From: Cryptosporangium phraense | GTDB lineage: Bacteria > Actinomycetota > Actinomycetes > Mycobacteriales > Cryptosporangiaceae | Assembly: GCF_006912135.1 (NCBI RefSeq) | Contig: NZ_VIRS01000002.1 | Span: 372,001-436,000, forward strand | Length of the DNA stretch: 64,000 nt | Direction: 5' to 3' | Shown: piece by piece, positions 34,129 to 42,959 of the stretch | Numbering within the stretch: the first letter of the stretch is position 1 | How the letters are laid out: each line of letters begins with the position of its first letter | The notes under the pieces: generated by a model | The model's input: only the letters and a program-made list of their open reading frames with translations | The model's database searches: none | Told to the model about the DNA's origin: nothing | Translations under genes and position numbers: made by a program

Positions 34129-35304
34129 TCACCGTTCGACGTCGATCAGATCGACGACGATGAGCGCGCACACGACGGCCGCGATCAGCAGCGCGGCGAC
34201 GGCCAGCGGAACACCGGCCCACGTGCTGGCCGCCGCCACCAACGCCAGCACCCCGGCGACGCCGAACCGGAGCAGATACGACCGCGACGAGTCCAGCCCG
34301 CTCTGCAGCGCCCCCACCGTGACCAGCGCGACCGCCACCGGCACGGCCAGCGCGAACGCCGCACCCGCGGCCGGCAGCTCGCTGTGGTGCGTCGCGGTCT
34401 CGGCCACGACCTCGATCCCGGCCCCGACCGCGGCCAGCGCCGCGAACACCGCGTAGTGCGCGTACCCCCAGACGAACGACACCCGGGACGTTCCCCGCAG
34501 GCCCTCCTCGGCCGGACGCGTGAAGTACGACCACCACAACCCGAAGATCACCAGCAACCCGGCCAGCGCGACGCCGAGCAGGCTCCACGACACACCCTCG
34601 CTGATCGCGGCCTGGATCGTCACGGTCGCGCCCAGCACCCCCTCGCCCAGGACGAGCAGCGTGAACAGACCGTAGCGCTCGGCGATGTGGCCGGGGTGCC
34701 AGGTCGTGACGCCGGTCCGTTCGGCCCAGATCGGCACCGCGATCTCGGCCGCCGCCAGCACGAAGAAGCCGACGAAGCCCCACGGGTCGGGCAGCAGCAG
34801 ACGCAACACCCAGCAGACCTGGACGAGCGCGAGCCCGCCGGCGTACCGGAGGGCGGTCGTCCGATCGCCCGGGCAGCTGACCGCGACCCGCAGCCAGAGC
34901 CCGATCTGCGGCAGCCGCATGATCAGGTAGCCGACCGTCACGATGCCGAAGTCCTCGTGCTCGAACGCCTGCGGGATGCCGGCCGCCAGCACCAGCACGC
35001 CGGCGATCTCGACCAGCGTGAGCAGCCGGTGCGGGACGTCGTCCGGGTCGTACGCGGACGCGAACCAGGTGAAGTTCATCCACGCCCACCAGATGGAGAA
35101 GAACACCATCAGGTAGTTCAGCAGCTGGGGATAGAGGTGCTCCTCGATCAGCGCGTGGTGCAGCTCGGACGCGGCCGACGCGATCGCGACCACGAAGCAG
35201 AGGTCGAAGAGCAACTCGAGCGGTGTGGAGGCGCGGTGGGCCTCGTTCGGGTCGCGGGCGACGATCGGCGACCGCCAGGGCCTGCTCACACGTGCTGTAG
35301 TCAT
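34129..35304 (-). CDS. ltrA: Low temperature requirement protein A family
   Basis: The 391-residue integral membrane protein matches LtrA. The N-terminal STPLELLFDLCFVVAIASAA is followed by about eleven membrane segments, including IWWAWMNFTWFASAYDPDDV and LLVLGEGVLGATV. Listeria LtrA is needed for growth in the cold; the biochemical role is unknown. A long 5' gap separates it from the DUF1059 gene. Confidence 0.9.
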   Translation of the reverse strand: MTTARVSRPWRSPIVARDPNEAHRASTPLELLFDLCFVVAIASAASELHHALIEEHLYPQLLNYLMVFFSIWWAWMNFTWFASAYDPDDVPHRLLTLVEIAGVLVLAAGIPQAFEHEDFGIVTVGYLIMRLPQIGLWLRVAVSCPGDRTTALRYAGGLALVQVCWVLRLLLPDPWGFVGFFVLAAAEIAVPIWAERTGVTTWHPGHIAERYGLFTLLVLGEGVLGATVTIQAAISEGVSWSLLGVALAGLLVIFGLWWSYFTRPAEEGLRGTSRVSFVWGYAHYAVFAALAAVGAGIEVVAETATHHSELPAAGAAFALAVPVAVALVTVGALQSGLDSSRSYLLRFGVAGVLALVAAASTWAGVPLAVAALLIAAVVCALIVVDLIDVER

Positions 35305-35364
35305 CGATCTCCCCGGTCGGACGTGGTTCGGCAGCTTATCCGTACCGACCGGGGAGATCGCTGC

Positions 35365-35544
35365 CTACGCCGCCTTGGTGACGATCGCGGCCCGCACGGC
35401 GGAAACGAGATCGCCGGGTACGTCGACGAGGCCGTGGTCCTGGCGGGCGTGCTGCGCCACGAGCGCGAGGATCTCGTCGTCGCTGTCGCCGACAAAGACG
35501 GCCGTGCAACCGCTGACGACGTCACCGCAGGCGAAGTGCTTCAT
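35365..35544 (-). CDS. DUF1059 small Cys protein
   Basis: The 59-residue product begins MKHFACGDVVSGCTAVFVGD and contains the DUF1059 pattern DDEILALVAQHARQDHGLVD. Two Cys and several His residues could bind metal. GGAGG is 6 nt before the ATG. It lies downstream of the EAL gene on the same strand with a 56-bp gap. Confidence 0.85.
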   Translation of the reverse strand: MKHFACGDVVSGCTAVFVGDSDDEILALVAQHARQDHGLVDVPGDLVSAVRAAIVTKAA

Positions 35545-35600
35545 TCCGTACCTCCAAGGGGGAGCAGACCCCCTGGAGATCGACCGCCCGACGAACCGGT

Positions 35601-36872
35601 TTAGTGGTCCTCGGCCCGGGCTTTCACGACGTGCCTGGTCAGCTCGTCGACCAGCGCGATCCCGATCACCTGACCCCAGGAGTCGGTGCACACGACCGGG
35701 TCGAACCGGTGCTCGGCCGAGCGGGTCAACGCGCGCAGCAGCACGTCGTCGGCCGCGTCGGAGGCCAGCACGCGCAGGCTCACCGGCAGCTTCCGCATGA
35801 CGCCGTCCCGCGGGTCCGGCGCGACCATCTCGACCGGCGACCCCGACCGGTCGACGATCACCAGCGGCTCCGGCTCCGGCTGGGGATCGGGCGAGTCGCA
35901 CCGATCGGCGGTGGTCACCGTCACTTTGCTGATCATCACGCTGGCGATCGCGTCGGTCACCGCGACCCGGCTGGTCTCGGCCAGCACCCGCGCCCGCACC
36001 TCGTCGGCCAGCGGGAGCATCTCGTCGGCCGGGCGACCGAGCAGCCAGCCCTGCCCGAGCGGAACGCCCATCCGGCAGAACGTGGCCAGCTCGCCGACGG
36101 TCTCGATGCCCTCGGCCAGCAGCCACGCGTCCAGGCGGCCGGCGAACTGCCCGAGCAGCTCGGCCAGCGCGGCCCGCGCCGGGTCCCGGTCGGCTCCGGC
36201 CACGAGCGCCCGGTCGAGCTTCACCAGCTGCGGCCGGAGCTCCAGGATCTGCTGCAGGCCCGCGTAACCGCTGCCCGCGTCGTCCACCGCGATCAGGGCG
36301 CCGGCCGACCGCAGGCGGCGGGTTTCGGTCGTGATCGACTCCAGGTCGCCGAAGGCGACGTGCTCGGTCAGTTCGACGACGACGCGCGAGAGCTCGGACA
36401 CGCTGGCGAACGCCTCGTCGAGCTCCGGCGTACCCAGCAGGTGCGGGCTGACGTTGACGGTCAGGAACGCGTTCGGCGGCAGATCGTCCAGGCGGGTGAG
36501 GGCCCGGGCGATGACGACGCCCTCGAGCGCGGGTCCGAGCCCGTTCTCCTCAGCGGCGCCGAACCACTGATCGGGGGAGAGGCGGTCGCCGATGCCCGGC
36601 ACCGGGGCGTCGATGCGCGCGAGGGTCTCGTAGCCGGCAACCGTGCCGCGGGCCAGGTCGGCGATCGGCTGGAACACCACCCGGATCTGCTCCGGCTCGG
36701 CCAGCACACCGGTGATCGCCCGCCGCCAGGCCAGCTGACGCCGGATCGCCGCCGGGTCCGGCGGCATCGTCGGCCGGGACCGGTTCTTCTGGCCGCCCCA
36801 CCAGGACGACGCGTCGTCCAGCGGGTCGTAGTCGGACCCGGTCGTGAGACCGGTGACCAGCTCAGTGCTCAT
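35601..36872 (-). CDS. EAL-domain c-di-GMP phosphodiesterase with C-terminal CBS-like region
   Basis: The 423-residue protein has an EAL domain at about residues 60-290. The motif reads YETLAR in place of EALxR, with NVSP, ELTEH, DDAGSGYAGL, KLDRAL, EGIET and GQGWLLGRP, so all metal and catalytic positions appear kept. It probably hydrolyses c-di-GMP. The C-terminal ~120 residues resemble CBS/GGDEF-associated regulatory repeats (FDPVVCTDSWGQVIGIALVD). The start is the Met before STELVTG. No membrane segments. Confidence 0.9.
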   Translation of the reverse strand: MSTELVTGLTTGSDYDPLDDASSWWGGQKNRSRPTMPPDPAAIRRQLAWRRAITGVLAEPEQIRVVFQPIADLARGTVAGYETLARIDAPVPGIGDRLSPDQWFGAAEENGLGPALEGVVIARALTRLDDLPPNAFLTVNVSPHLLGTPELDEAFASVSELSRVVVELTEHVAFGDLESITTETRRLRSAGALIAVDDAGSGYAGLQQILELRPQLVKLDRALVAGADRDPARAALAELLGQFAGRLDAWLLAEGIETVGELATFCRMGVPLGQGWLLGRPADEMLPLADEVRARVLAETSRVAVTDAIASVMISKVTVTTADRCDSPDPQPEPEPLVIVDRSGSPVEMVAPDPRDGVMRKLPVSLRVLASDAADDVLLRALTRSAEHRFDPVVCTDSWGQVIGIALVDELTRHVVKARAEDH

Positions 36873-36936
36873 CCGGCCGGCTTCCCACCTCAGCGCGCAT
36901 GCTGACACCCCGGGTGGCTCATCGGCAGAAAAGACA

Positions 36937-36981
36937 AAACCTGAGAGATGCGGACTTTTGGGTCCGTGCTCTCTCAGGTTT
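36937..36981 (-). terminator. Long hairpin terminator
   Basis: AAACCTGAGAG...GCGGAC pairs with GTCCG...CTCTCAGGTTT with a small internal loop and a 6-nt loop (TTTTGG). It follows the thioredoxin gene on the minus strand by about 45 nt. Confidence 0.75.
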
Positions 36982-37028
36982 CGTGGGTTTCAGCCCAGGG
37001 CCGATGCGGGCGGCCTGAGCTCAGGCGA

Positions 37029-37403
37029 TCAGGCCTCGGCCGTCTCCTCGGACTCGGCGGCCTGCTTGCGCACCTCGTCCATGTCCACCGCGCGGGCCTG
37101 GCCGATCAGGTCGTCCAGCGCGTCGCCCGGCAGCGCGCCCGGCTGCGCGAACAGCACCACGCGGTCCCGGACGATCATCAGCGTCGGAATCGACCGGACG
37201 TCGAACGCCGCCGCGAGCTCCTGCTGGGCCTCCGTGTCGACCTTGCCGAACACGATGTCGTCGTGCTGCTCGGACGCCTTCTCGAAGACCGGGGCGAACT
37301 GCCGGCACGGCCCGCACCAGGACGCCCAGAAATCGACCAACGTGATGCCGTCGCGGGACAGCGTCTCGTTGAAGTTGTCGGTGGTGAGTTCCACCGTGGC
37401 CAT
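37029..37403 (-). CDS. trxA: Thioredoxin
   Basis: The 124-residue protein has VDFWASWCGPCRQFAPVFEK with the redox pair WCGPC near residue 30, the cis-Pro loop VRSIPTLMIVRDRVVL, and a charged C-terminal tail (EVRKQAAESEETAEA) longer than in E. coli TrxA. It reduces protein disulfides. GGGAG is 6 nt before the ATG; the long upstream frame is not conserved. Confidence 0.93.
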   Translation of the reverse strand: MATVELTTDNFNETLSRDGITLVDFWASWCGPCRQFAPVFEKASEQHDDIVFGKVDTEAQQELAAAFDVRSIPTLMIVRDRVVLFAQPGALPGDALDDLIGQARAVDMDEVRKQAAESEETAEA

Positions 37404-37511
37404 CAAAATCTCCCTCGGTTGTTCCGCCCGTCCATCGTGACAACGCAGGCGTCGGTCAGAACCTTCCTGGCTCTTGGGTGCCCGATTCCGCGCGGATGGA
37501 ACACTGTTGAC

Positions 37512-37904
37512 GTGTCTCTTACCGTCGTGGGCGCTGCGATCATCAACGACCGCGGGCAGGTTCTGGCTGCCCAGCGGGCCGAGCCCGATCGGCTGGCCGG
37601 AGGCTGGGAATTCCCCGGCGGCAAGGTCGAGCCGGGCGAGCGCGACGAGGCCGCCCTGGTCCGGGAGTGCCGCGAGGAGCTCGGCGTCGAGGTCGAGGTC
37701 GGCGAGCGCCTCGGTCCGGACATCCCGCTCGCCCTCGGCCGCGGGGTCCTCCGCGTGTGGCTGGCTCGCGCGCTCGGTGAGCCTGCGGCTCTCGAGCACG
37801 CCGCCCTTCGGTGGTTGGACGCCGACTCGCTGGACGACGTGCCGTGGCTGCCTGCCGACGCGCCGTTGATCGAGGAGCTGCGCACGCGTCTGCAGGCCGT
37901 GTGA
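37512..37904 (+). CDS. MutT-like Nudix hydrolase
   Basis: The 130-residue enzyme starts (GTG) SLTVVGAAIINDRGQVL and has a complete Nudix box, GGKVEPGERDEAALVREC followed by REELGV. ALRWLDADSLDDVPWLPAD is typical of MutT/8-oxo-dGTP diphosphatases, which clean oxidised nucleotides. It is divergent from thioredoxin, fitting an oxidative-damage theme. Confidence 0.93.
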   Translation: MSLTVVGAAIINDRGQVLAAQRAEPDRLAGGWEFPGGKVEPGERDEAALVRECREELGVEVEVGERLGPDIPLALGRGVLRVWLARALGEPAALEHAALRWLDADSLDDVPWLPADAPLIEELRTRLQAV

Positions 37905-37905
37905 C

Positions 37906-38379
37906 GTGCCGGTCCTCATGACGACGACGCTCGTCCACGCGCCGGTCGAGCTGGTGTTCGACCTGGCCCGGGACGTGCGGGAGCACACGTCGGCGATGGC
38001 GCACACGGGGGAGCGGGTCGTGGCGCCGGGGCGGCTCTCGGGGTTGCTGGACGCCGGGGACCTGGTGTGTTTCCGGGCTCGGCACTTCGGGCTGTGGCTC
38101 GGGCTGGACGCGCGGGTGGTCTCGATGGAGGCGCCGACGACGTTCTCGGACGAGCAGGTGCGCGGGCCGTTCGCATCGCTGCGTCACGACCACTTCTTCG
38201 CGCCGACCGGGGCCGGGACGCTGGTGACCGACCGGATCGGGTGGCGGTCGCCGCTGGGGCCCGTGGGCCGGTTGGCCGACGAGGTCGCGGTCCGGCGTCA
38301 GCTGTTGGGGATCCTGACGGCGCGGAACACGCACCTGAAGCGTCGGGCGGAGATCCTGGCCGCGGGATCGGCCGCGTAG
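37906..38379 (+). CDS. SRPBCC (polyketide cyclase/START-like) protein
   Basis: The 157-residue protein shows the START-like pattern TTTLVHAPVELVFDLARDVR, LGLDARVVSMEAPTTFSDEQ and HDHFFAPTGAGTLVTDRIGW. These proteins bind hydrophobic ligands. GTG start 1 nt after the Nudix stop, so co-transcribed; an ATG 12 nt later is possible. Confidence 0.88.
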   Translation: MPVLMTTTLVHAPVELVFDLARDVREHTSAMAHTGERVVAPGRLSGLLDAGDLVCFRARHFGLWLGLDARVVSMEAPTTFSDEQVRGPFASLRHDHFFAPTGAGTLVTDRIGWRSPLGPVGRLADEVAVRRQLLGILTARNTHLKRRAEILAAGSAA

Positions 38380-38387
38380 CGGGCCGT

Positions 38388-38411
38388 GGGCCGCAGCCGC
38401 GGTTGCGGCCC
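38388..38411. terminator. Hairpin between convergent genes
   Basis: GGGCCGCA and TGCGGCCC pair around an 8-nt loop, between the stops of the SRPBCC and MinD-like genes. Confidence 0.55.
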
Positions 38412-38416
38412 GGCGG

Positions 38417-39994
38417 TCAGGGGAGGGCTCGGGACTTGGCCAGGGCGGCGGCGGCCAGTTGCACCGCGGAGTTGCGGGTGCGCTCGCCGAGGCGCCACGG
38501 TTCGATCGTCGAGCCGGTGGCGAGGTGGCGGTCGTAGGGCAGCAGCGCGGGCACCACGCCGAACGGGGCGAACGCCTCCGCGGTGCGGTTCAGGTCGATG
38601 GCGGCCGCCTGCGGCGACATCGCGGTCAGCGCGACCAGCGTCTGGGGCAGCCGGTGCGGGCCCCACTCGCGGATCCACTCCAGCGCGCGCCGGGCCGACA
38701 CGACGCCGTCGACGCTGGCCGGGGTGGCCAGCACGATCGAGTGGGCGTCGGCCAGCACGGACTGGTTCAGCGGCGTCACCATGCCGGCACCGGCGTCGAT
38801 GACCGTCACCGCGAAGTAACGGCTGATGCCGTGCACGACGCCGAGGTACGCGTTCGGCGGGACCACCTCGGGCGCGGCCGAGCCGCGCTCGCCGGAGAGC
38901 ACCCAGGCGCCGGACTGGCTCCGACCGAGGCAGCGCTCGGCCTCGTCGAGGGTCGACCAGACGCGCGGGACCTTGCCGAGGCCCGACAACGACGTCGGCG
39001 ACGACGCCCCGAGGCGCAGGCCCAGCGAGCCGAGGTCGGGGTCGGCGTCGACGGCCAGCACGCGGTCGCCGCGGTGGGTCGCGTAGGCGCTGACCAGGAG
39101 TGCGGCGACCGTGCTCTTGCCCGATCCGCCGCGGATGCCGAGGACGGCGATGCGCCGGGTGACGGTGATCGGCTGGCTCAGCTCGTGCGCGACGCCGGCG
39201 GACTCGCGGGCCGCGCGGCCGGAGTTGAGGCTGGTCTTGAGGCGCTGGAGGCGGTTGTCGGCGTGCTCGGGCATCGGGAGCAGGCCGTCGGGGGTCCAGG
39301 TGGCCTGGACCGGGGTCGCGTCGGGGCCGAAGACCTTGGAGGGCTGGGGGGCGTAGTTGGCCGGCTGGGCCGGGACGGCTGGGAGCCCCGCCTGCGGCGC
39401 GTACTGCGGCGGCGGAAAGGCCGGACCCGCCTGGGGCCCGCCCGGTTGCGCGGAAAAGCCCGGTTGCGCGGGAAAGCCCGGTTGGGCGGGAGGCCCGGAC
39501 TGCGGATACCCCGGCTGCGGAGGCCCCGACTGCGGGACCGGCGCCGGCGGGAACGCCGGCTGCGGAAACGCCGACTGCGGGGGCGCCGGGGGGAAGCCGG
39601 GCGCCTCGGGCTGCGCAGGCGGGTAGCCGGGCGGCGGGAACGCCGGGGGAGCCCCCTCCGATTGCGGAAAGACCGGCTGGGTCGCGTCCGACTGCGGGGG
39701 GCCGGACTGCGGGAACGCCGACGGCGGGTAGCTCGGCGCATACTCCGGAGCCGGCGGACCAGCCTGCGGAGGAACCGGATAGTTCGGGTCGGCCGGCGGC
39801 GCCGGATACCCCGCGCTGTCGAGCACCGGCCCAGAACCACCGCTCAGCGCCACCCCGAGCTCAGCCGGGTTGACCACCACCGTCTCGGACGCGCCAGCAC
39901 CTGACTCGGCAGCGCCTGACTCGGCAGCGTCGTCAGGCGGGACGCCTAATACCGTCCCCGGCCAGTCCTGGCGCGCGTCGTGGGAACTCGTCAC
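38417..39994 (-). CDS. MinD/ParA-like ATPase with long Pro/Gln-rich N-terminus
   Basis: Of 525 residues, the first ~240 are low-complexity, rich in Pro, Gly, Gln and Ala with short repeats such as FPQSGPPQ and AQPGF. The ATPase domain follows: deviant Walker A GIRGGSGKSTVAALLVSAYA (Arg in place of the usual first Lys), AVDADPDLGSLGLRLG and VIDAGAGM. The layout recalls ESX/type VII-associated MinD-like proteins (EspI-type), but no ESX gene is in the window. It is monocistronic here. Confidence 0.88.
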   Translation of the reverse strand: MTSSHDARQDWPGTVLGVPPDDAAESGAAESGAGASETVVVNPAELGVALSGGSGPVLDSAGYPAPPADPNYPVPPQAGPPAPEYAPSYPPSAFPQSGPPQSDATQPVFPQSEGAPPAFPPPGYPPAQPEAPGFPPAPPQSAFPQPAFPPAPVPQSGPPQPGYPQSGPPAQPGFPAQPGFSAQPGGPQAGPAFPPPQYAPQAGLPAVPAQPANYAPQPSKVFGPDATPVQATWTPDGLLPMPEHADNRLQRLKTSLNSGRAARESAGVAHELSQPITVTRRIAVLGIRGGSGKSTVAALLVSAYATHRGDRVLAVDADPDLGSLGLRLGASSPTSLSGLGKVPRVWSTLDEAERCLGRSQSGAWVLSGERGSAAPEVVPPNAYLGVVHGISRYFAVTVIDAGAGMVTPLNQSVLADAHSIVLATPASVDGVVSARRALEWIREWGPHRLPQTLVALTAMSPQAAAIDLNRTAEAFAPFGVVPALLPYDRHLATGSTIEPWRLGERTRNSAVQLAAAALAKSRALP

Positions 39995-40095
39995 GGCTCG
40001 GGCCTCTCCGTCCTCTACGGTACGGAATCAGACTAACCAGGAGATCCAGCCTCATGGCCAATTCCCTGGTCACTGCACCCGAGCCAACGGGGCCC

Positions 40096-40113
40096 CGGGG
40101 CGGTACCGCCCCG
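40096..40113 (-). terminator. Palindromic hairpin after the sdh operon
   Basis: CGGGGCGGTACCGCCCCG is a perfect 18-bp palindrome 16 nt after the sdhB stop and can fold as a tight hairpin. It is the only terminator candidate for the operon. Confidence 0.55.
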
Positions 40114-40128
40114 AGACCCCGACGCCGA

Positions 40129-40914
40129 TCAGCTCTTGCGGCGGCCGATCTTCGAGCCCAGCCACGTGATCGGGTCGTACTTCCGATCCACCACGCGTTC
40201 CTTCATCGGGATGATCGCGTTGTCGGTGATGTGGATGTGCTCCGGGCACACCTCACTGCAGCACTTCGTGATGTTGCAGTACCCGATGCCCTGCTCCGCC
40301 TGCGCGAATTCCTTCCGGTCGGCCCGGTCGTCCAGCGGGTGCATGTCGAGCTCGGCCGCCCGGATGAACAACCGGGGCCCGGAGAACTCCGGCTTGTTCT
40401 CCTCGTGATCCCGCACCACGTGACACGTGTTCTGGCACAGGAAGCACTCGATGCACTTCCGGAACTCCTGCGACCGCTCGACGTCGACCTGCTGCATCCG
40501 GTACTCGCCCGGCTCGACGCCCGGCGGCGGCGCGAACGCCGGCATCTCGCGGGCCTTCTCGTAGTTGTACGAGACGTCCGTGACCAGATCCCGGATCAGC
40601 GGGAACGTCCGGATCGGCGTCACCGTGACGGTCTCGGCCTCGTCGAACGTCGACATCCGGGTCATGCACATCAGCCGCGGCTTGCCGTTGACCTCGGCCG
40701 AACACGACCCGCACTTGCCGGCCTTGCAGTTCCACCGGACGGCCAGGTCCGGCGTCTGGGTCTGCTGCAGCCGGTGGATGACGTCGAGCACGACCTCACC
40801 CTCGTTGACCTCGACCTCGTAGTCGTGCAGTGCGCCGTCGGCCTCGGTCGCGGTGATCGTCTCGTCGGGACGGCCGGCGCCGCGCCAGACCCGGAACTTC
40901 GCCTGGTACCCCAT
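40129..40914 (-). CDS. sdhB: Succinate dehydrogenase iron-sulfur subunit
   Basis: The 261-residue electron-transfer subunit has three clusters visible: [2Fe-2S] in CKAGKCGSCSAEVNGKPRLM followed by Cys, [4Fe-4S] in CIECFLCQNTCHVV, and the third in CCSEVCPEHIHI. His replaces the usual Pro after the fourth Cys of the second site. It accepts electrons from SdhA and passes them to quinone through the membrane subunit. The ATG overlaps the sdhA stop (TGATG). Confidence 0.95.
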   Translation of the reverse strand: MGYQAKFRVWRGAGRPDETITATEADGALHDYEVEVNEGEVVLDVIHRLQQTQTPDLAVRWNCKAGKCGSCSAEVNGKPRLMCMTRMSTFDEAETVTVTPIRTFPLIRDLVTDVSYNYEKAREMPAFAPPPGVEPGEYRMQQVDVERSQEFRKCIECFLCQNTCHVVRDHEENKPEFSGPRLFIRAAELDMHPLDDRADRKEFAQAEQGIGYCNITKCCSEVCPEHIHITDNAIIPMKERVVDRKYDPITWLGSKIGRRKS

Positions 40915-42953
40915 CAGCCCCTGCTCCCCTCGGAGTGACTCCTGCCGACCGCGTCCCCGGTCGCACTGCGCTCGTCCGCGACCGTCTCCGGCGACGTCTC
41001 GGTGCGCGACGAATCGTCGGCCGGTTGACGCGCGGCCGCGACGACCGGGGCCGGTGCATCCGGTTCCGAGGCCAGCACGGTCAGCTCGTCCTCGGTGAGG
41101 TACTTCGAGAGCTCCGAACGCTCGAACAGGCTGAGCAGCTCGACCGGCATCGTCGGCAGCGGCTGCTCACGCACGGCCACCTCGGACTGCTCCTTCACCA
41201 GCGAGCAGATCAGGTTGCGCTTGCGCCACTCGGCCGACATCTCCGGGAAGTCGTCGCGGGTGTGGCCGCCGCGGCTCTCCTCGCGGATCAGCGCGGCCCG
41301 GGCCACGCACTCGGCGACGACCAGCAGGTTCCGCAGGTCGAGGGCCACGTGCCAGCCCGGGTTGTAGGTGCGCCCACCGGCGGCCGCGACCGACTGCGCC
41401 CGCTCACGAAGCTCGACGAGCGTGGTCAGCGCCTGCTCGATCTCTCCGGCCCGCCGGATGATGCCGACCAGCTCGTGCATCGTCTTCTGCAGGTCGAGCT
41501 GCACCGTGTAGGGGTTCTCGCCCCCCTCCCGGGACAGCGGCGCCAGCGCGAAGGCCACCGCGTCGTCGACGTCGGTGTCGAGCACCGCCGGGCGACCGTC
41601 GAGCCCGAGAACGTAGGCCGCCGCTCCCGCGCCGGCCCGGCGTCCGAATACCAGCAGGTCGGAGAGGGAGTTCCCACCGAGGCGGTTGGATCCGTGCATG
41701 CCGCCGGCCACCTCGCCGGCCGCGAAGAGGCCGGCTACGCCGACCGCGGCCGCGGTGTCGGGTTCGACCTCGACCCCGCCCATCACGTAGTGACAGGTCG
41801 GCCCGACCTCCATCGGCTCCGCCGTGATGTCGACGTCGGCCAGCTCCTTGAACTGGTGATACATCGACGGGAGCCGACGCCGGATCTCGTCGGCCGGCAG
41901 CCGTTTGGAGACGTCCAGGTAGACGCCACCGTGCGGGGAGCCGCGCCCGGCCTTGACCTCGGAGTTGATCGCCCGGGCGACCTCGTCGCGGGGGAGCAGC
42001 TCGGGGGGACGCCGGTTGTTGTCGGCGTCGGTGTACCAGCGGTCGGCTTCTTCCTCGGTGGTCGCGTACTTGTCTTTGAACACGTCCGGGATGTAGTCGA
42101 ACATGAAGCGCTTGCCCTCGGAGTTCGTGAGGACACCGCCGTCGCCGCGCACCGACTCGGTCACCAGGATGCCTTTGACCGACGGCGGCCAGACCATCCC
42201 GGTCGGGTGGAACTGGACGAATTCCATGTTGACGAGCGTCCCGCCGGCCCGCAGGGCCAGCGCGTGCCCGTCGCCGGTGTACTCCCAGGAGTTGGACGTC
42301 ACCTGGAACGACTTGCCGATCCCGCCGGTGGCCAGCACCACCGCGGGGGCGTCGAACCGCAGGAACCGGCCGTCGTCTCGGGCATAGCCGAAGGCCCCGG
42401 CGATCCGGTCGCCGTCCTTGAGCAGCGTCGTGACCGTGACCTCGTGGAACACCCGCAGGTAGGCCTCGTAGTCACCGTGCTCGCGCTGGTCGTCCTGCTG
42501 CAGGCTGACGATCTTCTGCTGCAGCGTCCGGATCAGCTCCAGGCCGGTGCGGTCACCGACGTGCGCGAGCCGCGGGTACTCGTGGCCACCGAAGTTGCGC
42601 TGGCTGATCTTGCCGTCCTTGGTGCGGTCGAACAGCGCACCGTAGGTCTCCAGCTCCCAGATCCGCTGGGGTGCCTCGCGAGCGTGCAGCTCGGCCATCC
42701 GCCAGTGGTTGAGGAACTTGCCCCCGCGCATCGTGTCGCGGAAGTGGACCTGCCAGTTGTCGCGGCTGTTGACGTTGCCCATCGCGGCCGCGGCGCCGCC
42801 CTCGGCCATGACCGTGTGGGCCTTGCCGAACAGCGACTTGCAGATGATCGCCGTCCGCAGGCCCTGCTGGCGGGCCTCGATCGCGGCCCGCAGCCCGGCC
42901 CCGCCGGCCCCGATCACCACGACGTCGTACTCGTACTTCTCAATTTCAGTCAT
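40914..42953 (-). CDS. sdhA: Succinate dehydrogenase/fumarate reductase flavoprotein subunit
   Basis: The 679-residue FAD protein has VVVIGAGGAGLRAAIEARQQ, the FAD-linking His region GKAHTVMAEGGAAAAMG, the substrate-site segment HPTGMVWPPSVKGILVTESV, HYVMGGVEVEPDT and SNRLGGNSLSDLLVFG. The C-terminal ~50 residues are an unconserved acidic/Ser tail. Third gene of the operon, 6 nt after the membrane subunit gene. It oxidises succinate to fumarate at the inner membrane face. Confidence 0.96.
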   Translation of the reverse strand: MTEIEKYEYDVVVIGAGGAGLRAAIEARQQGLRTAIICKSLFGKAHTVMAEGGAAAAMGNVNSRDNWQVHFRDTMRGGKFLNHWRMAELHAREAPQRIWELETYGALFDRTKDGKISQRNFGGHEYPRLAHVGDRTGLELIRTLQQKIVSLQQDDQREHGDYEAYLRVFHEVTVTTLLKDGDRIAGAFGYARDDGRFLRFDAPAVVLATGGIGKSFQVTSNSWEYTGDGHALALRAGGTLVNMEFVQFHPTGMVWPPSVKGILVTESVRGDGGVLTNSEGKRFMFDYIPDVFKDKYATTEEEADRWYTDADNNRRPPELLPRDEVARAINSEVKAGRGSPHGGVYLDVSKRLPADEIRRRLPSMYHQFKELADVDITAEPMEVGPTCHYVMGGVEVEPDTAAAVGVAGLFAAGEVAGGMHGSNRLGGNSLSDLLVFGRRAGAGAAAYVLGLDGRPAVLDTDVDDAVAFALAPLSREGGENPYTVQLDLQKTMHELVGIIRRAGEIEQALTTLVELRERAQSVAAAGGRTYNPGWHVALDLRNLLVVAECVARAALIREESRGGHTRDDFPEMSAEWRKRNLICSLVKEQSEVAVREQPLPTMPVELLSLFERSELSKYLTEDELTVLASEPDAPAPVVAAARQPADDSSRTETSPETVADERSATGDAVGRSHSEGSRG

Positions 42954-42959
42954 CGAAGA

